DNA from: Betaproteobacteria bacterium
GTDB taxonomy: Bacteria; Pseudomonadota; Gammaproteobacteria; Burkholderiales; WYBJ01
Length of the DNA: 57,210 nt
NCBI GenBank assembly: GCA_009377585.1
Contig: WHTS01000021.1
Span: 1-57,210 of the forward strand
Direction of reading: 5' to 3'
Each line of letters opens with the position of its first letter. The first letter of the stretch is position 1. This document shows positions 39,801 through 42,615 of this stretch, in pieces. The position numbers were made by a program, and so were the translations under genes. The notes below the pieces were generated by a model that had not been told where the DNA came from, did not search any database, and saw only the letters and a list, made by a program, of their open reading frames with translations.

Positions 39801-41786
39801 GGCGAGATCATCAAGCAGACCTCGACCTTCGATATCCGCTGGCATCATGCGCTCGGCACCACGGTCGACATCGAGTACTCGTCCACCGGTCCGGCGGGAG
39901 CCTTCACGACGCTGGTGGCGAACGAAGCCAACGACGGCCTGTACGAATGGACGGTCGATCCGGCGCTGTTCCCGGTCGGCGACGATTACATCATCCGCGT
40001 GCGCTCATCCACCGACTCGGCCATCGCGGACCGCTCGGATGCGACCTTCACCATAGAGCCGGCCCCGTTGCAGGTCATCTCGCTCACGCCGACGAGCTCC
40101 GGGTTCGCGGTGCGCTTCAACCGCGCGCTCGATCCGAGCGCGTTGAATCTGTACGACGGCGGTGGCGCGGGCCTGGGCTTGCCCGATGTCGTGCTCGACG
40201 GTCCGACGGGCGCGGTGCGCGGCTCCATCGTGCTGGACGGCGACGACACCGGGTTCGTGTTCGTCAAGACCGGTACGCCGCTCGACGACGGCGAATTCAC
40301 GCTCACGCTGACAAGCGGCGCTGCGGCGTTCCTGGCGCTCGACGGCGACCTGCTCGACGGCAACGCCGATGGCATCGAAGGCGACGATTTCGTCACCACG
40401 TTCGATGTTGCGGCTACGGGCGCCTATATCGGCATCGCCGACTTCGCACGCGGTCCCGAGCAGGATGCCGGCGTGGCGAGCGCTACGGGCGTTCCGCTGC
40501 ACATGACCGGCGTCGGGATGTTCACGACGGCGAGCTTCGAGATCCACTTCGATCCGGCGTTGCTGCAAGTCACCGGCATCAGCGATCCCACGGGCGGTGC
40601 GGCGACCATCGATCTCACCACGGCGGGAATCGCGGTGATCGACATCACTTTCGATGCGCCCGTCAGCGGCGACGATCTGGAGCTCGGCCGGCTGCTCGCC
40701 ACGGTACCCGCCACTGCGGCCTACGGCTCGAAGCAGCTGCTCGACATCGCGAACGTCGTGGTGGACGGCGATGCCGCTGCGGTGCAGGACGACGACGGTA
40801 TCCACGTGGTGGCTTACATCGGCGATACGACCGGGGAGGCGCGTTACTCCTCGCTCGATGCGCAACGCATCCAGCGCGTCATCGTGCGCCTGGATACCGG
40901 TTTCGGCGCTTATCCGCTGGCCGATCCGCTGATCGTCGGCGATGTGAACGCAACGGGGCGACTCGAGTCGATCGATGCGCTGCTCATACAGCGGCACATC
41001 GTGCGCATCCCCGTGCCCGAGATTCCGGACCTGCCGGCATCACCGCCCGTGGTTTTCCGCAGCGGCCCCGATCCGGTGGTATCGCTGGGCAGTGTGCCCA
41101 GTGCCATGCCGGGTGAAACGGTCACGCTGCCGGTGAATCTCGATACGGCAGCGGGGCTCGAATCGGCGCAGGTGCGTATCCAGTACGACGCAGCCGTGTT
41201 CGAGGTTCTCGACGTGCGACGCGGCGAGCTGGCCGCGGATTTCGGCTGGTTCATCAAGCAGGAAGCGCCCGGAACGCTGTCGGTCGACATGAGCCGCATG
41301 AGCCCGCTGTCCGGCGGCAGCGGCAGTCTGCTCGACGTGGATTTGCGCGTGAACGCAACCGCGGCCAGCGGCCGGCACGCGATCGACCTGGAATGGGCGA
41401 GCCTCAACGAGGATGGCCTGACGCTCAATCCGGCGCCGAAGGCGGGTATGGATCCCACCGATGCGATAGTGCAGGTGTCGCAGCGCGCCGTTTTTGGCTG
41501 GGAGAGCTCGCCCTATCCGGGGGCAGCGCTGCCTGCGATGAATGCGACTGCAGATGCGACCCGCGCTGCCCCAGCGACTGCACCCGTGATCGATTGGCGC
41601 TCGAAACCGGCGGCTGCCAACCATGGCGCTTCGGACTGGGCGAGCAAGCCCTGGGTGAACGATCTGACGACTCGCCTGGGACAGTCCGACCAGGAAGCGA
41701 ACCCGAATGCCCGGATACGGATTGCGGCTGCGCCCGATGCGGTGCTTGCGACAGCCGCGAGTATCGGCCGCGGTGCACGGCTCTAG
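15807..41786 (+). CDS. Giant LEPR-XLL-like multidomain surface protein, 8,659 aa
   Basis: One open frame of 25,980 bp. N-terminus (residues 1-60) ends in LEQRLLLSAD, a variant of the LEPR-XLL motif found near the start of very long repetitive bacterial proteins. Residues ~1040-2270 hold three large beta-rich superrepeats; ~3025-4430 hold ~110-aa units; between them and near 4750-5115 are ~90-aa modules with GDAVVY...IGGL.DG..YFV. A C-terminal half follows: RTX repeats (~6160-6420), a beta-propeller (~6450-6850), two right-handed beta-helices (~6855-7250, ~7430-7870) each followed by a Kre9/KNH-like Ig domain, and a Big-type Ig domain. The end has a cohesin-dockerin-cohesin-like region (~8207-8552) and a WxxKPWV tail. 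Likely a secreted calcium-dependent adhesin or scaffold. No separate signal peptide is clear. Confidence 0.9.
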   Translation: MKTCVVRSRPVFSHVASACSAIASAVERAFNPIERSSRTAFSRSRFEFEHLEQRLLLSADLPIGAAASPPASNETGMAVSAEGATEQVPAIDLSAGAQSFLSGAARQTVYVDIGATGGALDTMLRIAEVGESEVLQWLDNASGSVLGEQALDGDIHVAVTGSDLGDTLVVDIGAEYTLHKITVAFDGGKGDDKLTGPQGDTAWSITGQDAGAAGLVSFDDVEYLQGAADNEDTFTIFDGGDVSGLIDGGAGGFDSLVLAGGSFASVVYTAISASAGTIERDGDVLAYAGLEPIFDNLSVTDRVIRTSNLTDNARLTDLGTQLTLASTDAIPTFESVTFAKPANSLTINLGGDLGIPIVSDTDRLEIQALALNADLIVNGEAGKDEVTITGSMGLSGNPLTINAETISVDPGVTVTAGDITFNALATLGSLATPDTLPLANVAAAINIDGASLTGDDIALTATASLVSDVTNPLPNIPAATLVANVSAEIAVTGAASITASGAFTANAASNVNSTVLANAATVPVAGELAIASPVINTTARSRLLDNATVSAGGDVTLDAATNTIVNATADGIMATTTVGTTTAIPVIIATTQASIEDAAAVTASDNLTVHAEATGTITTTANSTPAGAAANPATLATLGIATAAGPQTDAAAIAATTLTSTTRAFADTSGSLVTAGALSLLAESDFDLTTTANATPTVSLDNNGFAVAVNFTQIIDEAFIDGTPTITAASAGIRTSGGSNLVALARSGAAGLDQADAGINAGSFALNTNIPGAGPIQGNLSHAYIASGAVVTFTAATDLTIAAQNTSITDISAEPQGAATVAVELGVGRSVAANISAYTTLASIDGGAALNGVRDLSLTADGDQTALVTALAGSLAGIDASAQTVAASITGNGSEVLIDAGATMVLAGTLTARANHKGTSIVRASSNAAAAAGEEPSESLALPIAVNLANDVASATVDGSVSAAGAIVIAADADIENEAESVAGVHGADPDETNAADLVAAEIAFLANRANLAFGGSPVPPTTDPDVNTRSIIELAANHTQGKAAALAVNLSTAASTAAVLAGATVASTGGSLTVSATSDVDSTALASASAVLNLVGVAAGIAVNAQQSDTVASIAGNATANGIEVISDTSGDETHTLRAEAVSGNGVQAVGVSGAVAVTFALGRADAVIADGATLTFGVDSDLTVRAEANLENLTDAAPHIDAGTILGVGASVEVNANLFATTAEIQDVAMTSADDISVTAAGDYLTQAQPEAGATAAAGVGAAVAVLISNATTTANIANSTTTSTLTGGLIVSADHFARATHTANANSDTEELGVGAAVAAGLMQGGARAFMGAAMDVAGSVSVTALTDTFMDADAIASAEGVATNDVLLPIKLDRVLDEAFAALRPGLEVDPMADVDGTADTLTVTGHGLATGDAVVYGIGEDDETIGALEDGETYFVRVVDANTLRLYGTRSNAVDDTGRIDLAPTSNVVDPHVLQPGMPSSVRDLVDTSRLGTAAGAVGAAAAAAINLDFNSALAGITTGADVSADGTVSVTSTLTADADAFADAAAVDSTTALGVAAAANITSQTNQAFIGGQVTAPEIEVQALLGGDGIASFTATAISGGGGDDGLGVAGAFAVNLSAPLLPIAPINIPIPALPALPALPTLPPPLPALPPLPTIALPALPPIPVPTGGVQGAVIQAGANLTLLGGGDLIVRSDYEGSYIATTSATPTATATVGVGPSVSANAITQQSLAEIQDAVITGTGVDGDNRSDIRVLAVGDHSAEASATAGATNAVNVPAAAAMNYTDLTTIARTTNTAGTSVISGNLQVDAEHDAVAIHVADTDSGVGGTASIGAAFALGYVLGGAEAASGMRIDVPTGTVSIVADNQSVIDADALSGQSGTEADPAGEIVTEEIEAQIEGLLGLAGQGEIPEDVIRILQRAEAETADGPIGASAAVAMNLDFGYVSASLSDGGVLNTSTEPLVSARGNMDADAVADATSVDAATGVGVAVAINVDAQRIEGAIGGTVTAPSISLTTFMVDGDLNRFQAVARSGAGADDVGVAGAFALNLSGDPRDILEGDANDGGQHIARILDGANITLTQATDINVASTYVGSYIAQATSTPADATLGIGPSMAVNAVQHTALAEIGDVLITGAEDVNITANGTYTTSTLAVAGADSDGSFPAAVALTATQNDTIARVRPGAAPSTIGGNLNVTANHTATTTTLADAEAGGADVGLAAAIAAGGPLGGARADAGANMIVTGDVNVLANTDSIANADALASQVGTLIGGLTTDEETQRQLKRLATIAGVDDILFPFVDPHPPLEANFNAESDVDGTANTIRIAEPHAFDSGDAIVYRNNQDDTAIGGLVDGNRYFLSVDALDPGLVRVHATRADALAGTNALDLEPITDAEDRHTLAAERTFAPGAVNDADDSILVSNFAGLVDGDAIKYFNEGNDSIGGLADGRRYFVNVDDTDPTAMTVRLFETRREALANDDEDVVDFDATGMSGLHRIIKVVDAYHDRALAIDPVAAVNDAENRLNLVPEQFANGDAFVYATEGDDTVIGGLTDGTTYFIRFVEAEGVKVGIQLFVSLTDAQANTNAIDIGPAANADAQHTLTPAYTFDPAANVDSAANTIDLSAYDVRSGEAVIYRNGGGASIGGLIDDAVYYVLRLDDGSVVLLNTPSPFDIADLDGSVATGSSHRFERVLLDAPAEDNVPDIRMGAAAAIAVGAGRPVADATIGAGATIVADNVVVLSSMDFNSDADADALAIGGVAAVGVAVAGNYSEGEHFATIGNEATVTADTISLIASGEGDVPFDYDASAASAAANLGGNLAGSIAVNAARNHTAVRIGDDAVVTVDDRIDLLANLRRDGLSIVDAGRVHSETFAGEAAFGAVAAAGASVAGTVTLEGDLTEASIGEGAVVTAPNGVDVRAKTIHEFDNLAVGGSLSLVFAASIGAAFNYTNSEARAQVDGSVSIADGNLNVFADTDVPYAPEALGIAAGGLIAIAGSVEANVISNSTIAGIGGGNIDANAVSVRARDTSVLDTDTGALAASGLVAVGGAVGANIMSNTVEAFIGAATVTTDVGSVDVNAMTDYDVDALALGASAAGLIAGVGTLTYNELANTTSASIRDEAAIDSATDVSIRASDLSSAEANSGALAASLGVGIGGSFALNTLNNSVEAFSDTADVLAQAGQLELDATSSNDVDALALAFSAGGILGGFATVTLNEINTHTDASIRNGGTIEVLSVTLDASDDSTIDADAGGLAVGLGAGAGGSLSRNTMATEVSAGIGGLTTLVTTTEGDVDIDATSSFVVDAAGLGFSIAGLIGGVGTASINELTNSTRAFIDTGAEVDSAGAVSLTALEDSSVDADAGGAAVGALVGAGLSFASSKVVNTVEAVIDGDPGVEGELPTTVTAVGAVSLSATYTPAVSAGAVGFSASAFAAASGGVSVAEVGGQARAAILNAAVVDADTVSIVSVANVSPDASSSGFELSAFAGAGVMIAETVAGQSARAEATGVITTSGLNVSATANRSGDADVSFIGISLFTGEVGFELEQTSGDTEAIIGEAADITITDGGDVSVSAASDDDVDPHIVDAAIGAFTIGAQATAGIIASNTRAKVSGRVSARNTTVAANSTKTAEAITDIINVNILSLNGVALSGIVDALPADLPIPVLPPFDTVATASIAGDTEAFLGDGADVTATGALSITANSTNTANANNLSAGATLVNVADTASHATAGGSTQVHIDEGAAIDVDSLTTTATSDNDATAGADYAGASGVNILLSDVVAKTDHLTAAFLGPRKGEEPSADPSTILRIDTGGLNLRATSTNDATVGQITLDASLVTVDKVKPEANAGGATRAHVGGGFDVFAGNVDATADSTNVASANAVAFDLNLVDVDLTERSARTTHVTEAFVGPSATLNLPGAALTLNADSENDASVSHVAPIDLGVVDLNFISSTAAVEGATSAYVAEGSTLTAGSVTGNASANNNAEIDRFQFGASVVNLQQATPTARTAHQVAAYVGPAAGVAPNAGLSGTITLGGSVDLNATSVNEATVGDVSIGVGVVNIDLAKPTMTAGGTTRTHVGGNYTINATGVSGEANATNTAGSGAVPISINLVEVAEVTAEVRTTHETEAFVSRDADFTLNGGGIELDAVSRNDATLDRVDLGVSLVGIGTLKPVVDTAGATRAFVEEGGNLSAGSLSLEAAASNDATLDSVIVAVSLVDISVIRPTVQTTHVVDAYVGPRAGVAGNGAAGSIDLSGSLTVSAGQIDSGNTASIDAFSVSVGLVNFDSIRPDVMVGGQTLAHLGGIFTIDASAVNVTARSPNNEASSDVFALNIGLVNVGVGGTPDPIRVTHETAAYLADNGDITVTGGPLAFLAESTGEAHADNFNIGVSLANVVSLDANARIEGPTRAFIGGNARLNAGAVSLTASSLNNVASASMTSVDVGLVNAVDLNPTATTANTVEAFIAGGANVAAGDVSLQANLEADADAEADTGGFGLVDVRSVDPTANAENLVKAFVDGIVSSADLMLSAEANRDADANTAVVAIGVVGSAGADANANTTGSTQVYFGSSSRITATGNVSGSATSINRANSKSTGGGGGIVGIGILDSNATLTGATTAYANANAQVLQAGNFELNAVAANTAKAETTAGTGGVVSVRGAQATTTVTPFIEAVIDNNVSMQNVGGSVTLHAESLRAEGDSTASSYGGGFVDVGAANADTDVTPTVNAYIDTGATLDVGGSVTVEALAQAQSTGSLGDTFTPDQATIDNDTITFVQHGLNDGDRVTYNPNGNSAIATADGGTLTTSRAYSVIVTGDDTIQLGAVFSATGADSGDPLNAGIGVDAARDRIRFGVAHGFETGDAVKYTNDGTSISTGLNAADTYFVRTLDDFTIKLYTSEDEARGIGGFADDFFSPGSVDATADTITVVGSGYAEDQAITYRAAQAVQFTSEAADFDSATGTTTDNNQIFAPGHGFANGDRVIYRVQPGGAAIGGLVADTAYFVIRLDGDHIQLAATLDATDPDDDDDDVGVTPIGLAPDKNPPHDQERHLLVREAIGGLIDGVTYYARNVSGDTFQLATTPGGTAITNLDGAGRIGSHAFFRPGLDLTAQTGTHSLRLDLTTAPGGNHLLLGEGGVSLRTISPPAGDGQSSASAKGGGGGFVAVGNPDSDLVITQNVQAYIAPALLQAGGDVDVRSSSVINSQAYASNGGGGFVAIGESDANNDVNHNNRAYIGVDDGAGSIVADGVVIEAAGHLSVTSESSLDVSIRSNADAGGFVADVDAASHGTLNDETQAVTGSNARVTARSASLRSEWSHLAFIYHSESDAGGFAGDADATANGSVNPHVTTAIRGGAQLTGFEGVDVRARLNDSTMSQSDVDADFDGLFGDGDEHRDATYNPTTLIDADPDALVTAGPRLFPGPGVPAIDETPLTQPAGFERLALFVEIDTVDDHSSRDINWDSNVLLLPGPNPTLIVGPDGRIVKAINASVVGVGSTIGAFVDPDNNGSFTVDNIINDNDRGQALFRSNDTGNSNIVTVLPDGPLFTFRETYVGVDILNQSELHMVILDIEVVNTFLTTPEDEVIIEVDHVDSFEFDVNHDFKPTLIEIASTFVVNDGARPDITFAGVVNNPIGMTNVFNASGNILSSLSTGGEFPIPGGLIRTDSFRIDAALGSVGLTDAQRLRLEIVESNDGPTGADRYRTSDAGFRNYMELRGLLRRPLVGNEGVTGFNVDVERIRSGIARSADVNLELLNGFNQPTVIPGPYEIEVFESGVVNTPANPPGPPGAPPRTTIVTDHFRQSPGNTPTIFPRGVWGAGFSMVDVNYVVGEPLDPERRIISGANIDIAGLPVPSGPFINLLGWTDLIGNGFLGVENIDVRTNGHITLTEELGNMRVGRIESTARDVFLTARLADIIDAPDDAEEADVLGVNLTFDAPLGRVGTFENPLEIDSSRPVDGVVKGDALSDIVLIEMALDMNVDRIRSESGDVSLTTTDGSILDAFNDAAADSIGVNLIFVANAGRIGDSDNDFDIDSSTARPGRLTATASSSVFLTETDSSLNVQQVLAPGGFIRLTVPDTVATDEDLILMEGGLIFTFEADISLRIGDDIDTRLESAMFTPSDIDIIGDFGDADPGIGSRIVLRGAMLADRTTINTQRDPDEVRIENRILNTFIFTSGGDDLIFGSDAGENDPNLNDTTYFGDFIDAGPDNDRVFGLGGADAIYGMDGDDFIDGGANGDFIDGGLGDDDLRGGFGNDLIHGQAGFDDIDGGRDNDILFGEDDDDRIHAGGGGVNIIFGGGGDDFLEGSDEGRDGIDGGPGRDYIFGYGANDVLTGGADDDIVDGGAGDDIIQGGPGRDVLLGGADHDSLSGDDAAAGDDNAVDYVYGDFGTNLNEPGSGRDRITGNGGNDVLFGEGEDDEIIDLLGASNLIDAGAGDNPNVIVAPPATPNPTVAVSPDDPLAVDTLPSGPTYAGWWAEIAGSATGFGLAGGVGAALDTTVAVDAAGIRYAAWADSRNGNYEIYVARETSGGWEMIGGSAAGGGVSDSQTDSRQPALMVFDGRPTVVWTEANANGTDIMGAQYDAGTDTWVTLGNSLLPGGISNTARADRPQIIQADGRIVVTWVDTSSQTAQVYARTFDGASWVEITPGSASGLGITQARPPVQEYDVAAEGGNIAVTWSGGLGDDVEVFARVREGASWVGLAGSESGGGLSTTPTESREPDAAWLDGQLFIAYRERVADFEQIFVKTFTGGAWVSAGPDGAVKQGVSDTLRRSLDPKLESGGGELFLVWVEHDNADYADPNASIFAKRWNGTQFVETLPGDASGGGISATGGKLSALDLAVDTDGRPTVGWTDDTSGLPQAYLRTVTELPDQVFVVNATTTVQAVLDANDFGAGDFVVLAPGLHAGFTLEAGDAGVTILGAQGGGSTLTGPVTVETGGVLQRLNLFAGVTITDGTSAIALVDNAIGSGGLIVDGGSGLQILHNRFYGDTGITLAAAASGLIAHNEVFAADTGLRIDAAFGGDIRDNDIRNATLGVHYGAAAPLNANRIHDNTLGVRSTVGGTTDALGFLAGSLPNEITGNDTGVALVAAQMQNQHLIGNTIGVTGGGILGGSDLAAANVIEGGQVGVSSFEGTIQFNRIGANRFGIVAESGSRIENNHIYRNAQVGVSIVGESDVHIEGNTMYTPAGDLVRLEGGASDVEVLRNTLWTENGYDIFVANDSQAGFFSDFNNLYASGSGKVGFWTRDFTDVLDWQADIARFDLNSFGATVVNPDWARPHFESRHNDEYGLMPMFGTQRFTSPGAAPLPGVEHIALRTPDLYVDAVRERALPIRWESFENTAGSAVRIDLYQDTPDGPAFLTTIAASTADDGAFLWTPESSGIAFGTYGLRIQVSWVDNALVLDRSQEPFTVPEDGTDYFVDDRSNSDDEFTPAGIGDNRHTGKIATAPKPYPTNLIRVYDLETGDRVMVDTGSYSMIDPVAISGSSDLGLGLDQGFAITGPTNAARVAELFPAIPGDRSRALIELDDASGMTIEHLTLRDASRGLYAHSGSDDLSARAITAFGHALDGIRLETDSPTGDFLELLGRDNGAYGIYIDGAIGSLESSVAQQNAAGGIFVQGPVDSIVSNAAFGNTGYGFEIVDPGAATIQRNAAFGNTRGMRVDNEGAVAPALVGSTTLAPLTANRIWENELSGLEALGNVTVAGNTVVDQTDALATGIALEGGATAQSNVVRGNGIGIDAVGGTVLGNRVYGNRAIGIRGEGTDVLENVVYTNPVGVHVLGSGVLVRNNLIYDSEDVGLRVQDKTGTEILNNTLFELTADDVRIGGGAQDTVLRNNILWAESGSGVAVAPDSQSGFASDYNIFFRSPFGTGDIGVWDGAARESLADWRAATGTDTDSLFVNPIFVDANGADNILGFVDGTSDGRDDDFHVRSQFGSFHGGALAPVEGPSIFGPGAPVALVAVETIDAQQSPAIDRGHPDDPFLREPLPNGGYINIGAYGNTEQASKSPDEFIIVIAPNGGEIIKQTSTFDIRWHHALGTTVDIEYSSTGPAGAFTTLVANEANDGLYEWTVDPALFPVGDDYIIRVRSSTDSAIADRSDATFTIEPAPLQVISLTPTSSGFAVRFNRALDPSALNLYDGGGAGLGLPDVVLDGPTGAVRGSIVLDGDDTGFVFVKTGTPLDDGEFTLTLTSGAAAFLALDGDLLDGNADGIEGDDFVTTFDVAATGAYIGIADFARGPEQDAGVASATGVPLHMTGVGMFTTASFEIHFDPALLQVTGISDPTGGAATIDLTTAGIAVIDITFDAPVSGDDLELGRLLATVPATAAYGSKQLLDIANVVVDGDAAAVQDDDGIHVVAYIGDTTGEARYSSLDAQRIQRVIVRLDTGFGAYPLADPLIVGDVNATGRLESIDALLIQRHIVRIPVPEIPDLPASPPVVFRSGPDPVVSLGSVPSAMPGETVTLPVNLDTAAGLESAQVRIQYDAAVFEVLDVRRGELAADFGWFIKQEAPGTLSVDMSRMSPLSGGSGSLLDVDLRVNATAASGRHAIDLEWASLNEDGLTLNPAPKAGMDPTDAIVQVSQRAVFGWESSPYPGAALPAMNATADATRAAPATAPVIDWRSKPAAANHGASDWASKPWVNDLTTRLGQSDQEANPNARIRIAAAPDAVLATAASIGRGARL
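18935..22610 (+). repeat. Three ~320-385-residue superrepeats inside the giant protein
   Basis: Copies at about 18935-19890, 20300-21455 and 21615-22610. Each has the same order of segments: AVNL or AMNLDF opening, DADA-rich strand, GVGVAVAINV or GVAAGIAVNA, GVAGAFAVNL or GVSGAVAVTF, a G-A-N-(L/I)-T strand, a GVGPS-x-x-NA segment, AEIQD(V/A), and a closing ADALASQ or ADALSGQ. Copy 2 contains a proline-rich ALPALP-type linker at ~20683-20835. Confidence 0.8.
24880..29100 (+). repeat. ~110-residue tandem units of the giant protein
   Basis: The marker N-x-VEAF recurs at about 24970, 25295, 25615 and 25945, and the marker T-x-H-x-T-E/A-A-F/Y-VGP recurs at about 27135, 27480, 27800, 28147, 28465 and 28825. 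Spacing is 318-360 bases, so one unit is 106-120 residues. Within the second set a half-unit GG-x-TRAHVGG lies between successive markers. The two sets may be one repeat family that diverged. Confidence 0.8.
34290..35070 (+). repeat. RTX-type calcium-binding repeat block of the giant protein
   Basis: Roughly 20 nonapeptide-like repeats of form GGxGDDxxx and variants, for example GGNGDF, GGFGNDLI, GGGGDDFLEG and GGAGDDIIQG, which fold into calcium-loaded beta-rolls outside the cell. They argue for export by a type I or related pathway. Secretion-linked acidic composition is obvious. Confidence 0.93.
35160..36360 (+). other. Beta-propeller region of the giant protein
   Basis: Seven or so ~60-residue units with a Trp core, for example YEIYVARETSGGWEMIGG, VVWTEANANGTDI and GASWVGLAGSESGGG, resembling sialidase-like or sugar-binding propellers. 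No catalytic Asp-box set was verified, so binding is as likely as catalysis. Confidence 0.6.
36370..39420 (+). other. Two right-handed beta-helix (PbH1-type) regions of the giant protein
   Basis: About 36370-37560 and 38100-39420. Short repeats with N-x-I and G-(I/V)-x-(I/V) strands, for example LQILHNRFYGDTGITL, GSRIENNHIYRNAQVGVSI and LRVQDKTGTEILNNTL. Related sequences are NosD-like or polysaccharide-degrading/binding folds. An Ig-like Kre9/KNH-type domain follows each one (about 37690-37985, and 39770-40060). Confidence 0.75.
40425..41460 (+). other. Cohesin-dockerin-cohesin-like region of the giant protein
   Basis: First cohesin-like fold ~40425-40830 (SFEIHFDPALLQVTGI, LGRLLATVPATAAYG). 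Dockerin-like pair ~40810-41015: GDTTGEARYSSLDAQRIQRVI and GDVNATGRLESIDALLIQRHI, each with Asp at EF-hand position 1 and at position 12. Second cohesin-like fold ~41070-41460 (SLGSVPSAMPGETVTLPV, ESAQVRIQYDAAVFEVLDV). The fold assignments rest on these motifs and not on a database search. Confidence 0.72.
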
Positions 41787-41821
41787 CGGCTAGTGTGGTG
41801 AATCGTAAATTTGTTGTAATT

Positions 41822-41890
41822 CGTCATTCCCGCGCAAGCGGGAATCCAGAACGAGACTCCGCCTGGACCCCCGCGTTCGCGGGGGTGACG
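41822..41890. repeat. REP-like palindromic element after the giant gene
   Basis: A 69-bp element bounded by CGTCA and TGACG. It contains two hairpins, TTCCCGC-GCAA-GCGGGAA (41827-41844) and CCCCCGCG-TT-CGCGGGGG (41868-41885). It resembles the widespread CGTCATTCCCGCG-type intergenic repeats of proteobacteria. It may also end transcription of the giant gene. Confidence 0.8.
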
Positions 41891-41991
41891 AACTTCTGAC
41901 TCAGGACACTAGCCGGTCGGCGCGGCGAGTTGGATTCGAACCATCGATGCGGCAGGAACCATTATTCCGTTTCCCGAAAGAGGTGAGCGAC

Positions 41992-42615
41992 ATGAATTCA
42001 TCCAGGATCGTGCGGTCGTTCGGACACGTGTTGCTGTGTGCGATCGGCTGGCTCGCGCTCGGCGCAAACGCCGAAATCTTCTATGGCGGGGAGACGAAGG
42101 GATTCCCGGGCGACCCGGTGCATCTGACGGTCAATGCACGCGCCGGAACGGTGCTGGAGGGGATCGACATCGTGCCGGAGCTCGCGCCCGTGGCGGACGT
42201 ACTGGATTTCGTCGCCTTCGCCGAAACGCCCGGCTTGACCGACGGCGGATCGGCGCTGTGCTTCAACAATGCCTGCTCGGTGTTCTATCTGCCCGAGAAG
42301 ACTTACAGCGCGGATACGTTGCTTGCGACGGTGAGCTTCATGATCGACCCGGCGGCGCCGGTGGGGCCGGTCGATTTCGATCCCGGGGTCGTGGTCGGCG
42401 TAAACGCCTTGCCCATTCCGCAAGCCCAGGGTTTCGAGGTGCTCGCGATTCCGGAGCCGTCGAATTGGCTTCTCATGCTGTTCGGACTCGCCGTCGTGGC
42501 CTTCGCCGTGCCGCGCTGCCGGCGCGCCCAGGCGAGCTTCGGCGCTAGGCGCGCAGCAGTTCTCCGAGCGGCGCCACGCTGGCGAGTTCCGCCGCGCGGT
42601 GTACCGTCTCAATGA
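41992..42615 (+). CDS. Secreted cohesin-like protein with PEP-CTERM sorting tail
   Basis: 207 aa. A signal peptide (FGHVLLCAIGWLALGANA then E) is followed by a cohesin-like beta domain (FPGDPVHLTVNARAGTVLEGIDIVP, DTLLATVSFMIDPAAPVGPVDF). The tail is a PEP-CTERM signal: IPEPSNWLLMLFGLAVVAFAVPRCRR, i.e. PEP motif, ~19-residue hydrophobic helix and basic cluster, recognised by an exosortase. The basic tail is unusually long (~30 residues). The ATG at 41992 has a strong ribosome site (agaggtgag). It lies 0.2 kb after the giant gene, making it a plausible anchor for it. The 3' end overlaps the convergent broken MmgE/PrpD gene. Confidence 0.85.
   Translation: MNSSRIVRSFGHVLLCAIGWLALGANAEIFYGGETKGFPGDPVHLTVNARAGTVLEGIDIVPELAPVADVLDFVAFAETPGLTDGGSALCFNNACSVFYLPEKTYSADTLLATVSFMIDPAAPVGPVDFDPGVVVGVNALPIPQAQGFEVLAIPEPSNWLLMLFGLAVVAFAVPRCRRAQASFGARRAAVLRAAPRWRVPPRGVPSQ

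Noticed and set aside
41822-41890. Reading the REP-like element as a simple rho-independent terminator
   Set aside because: Hairpins lack the U-run and match a known repeat style; termination remains only a possibility.
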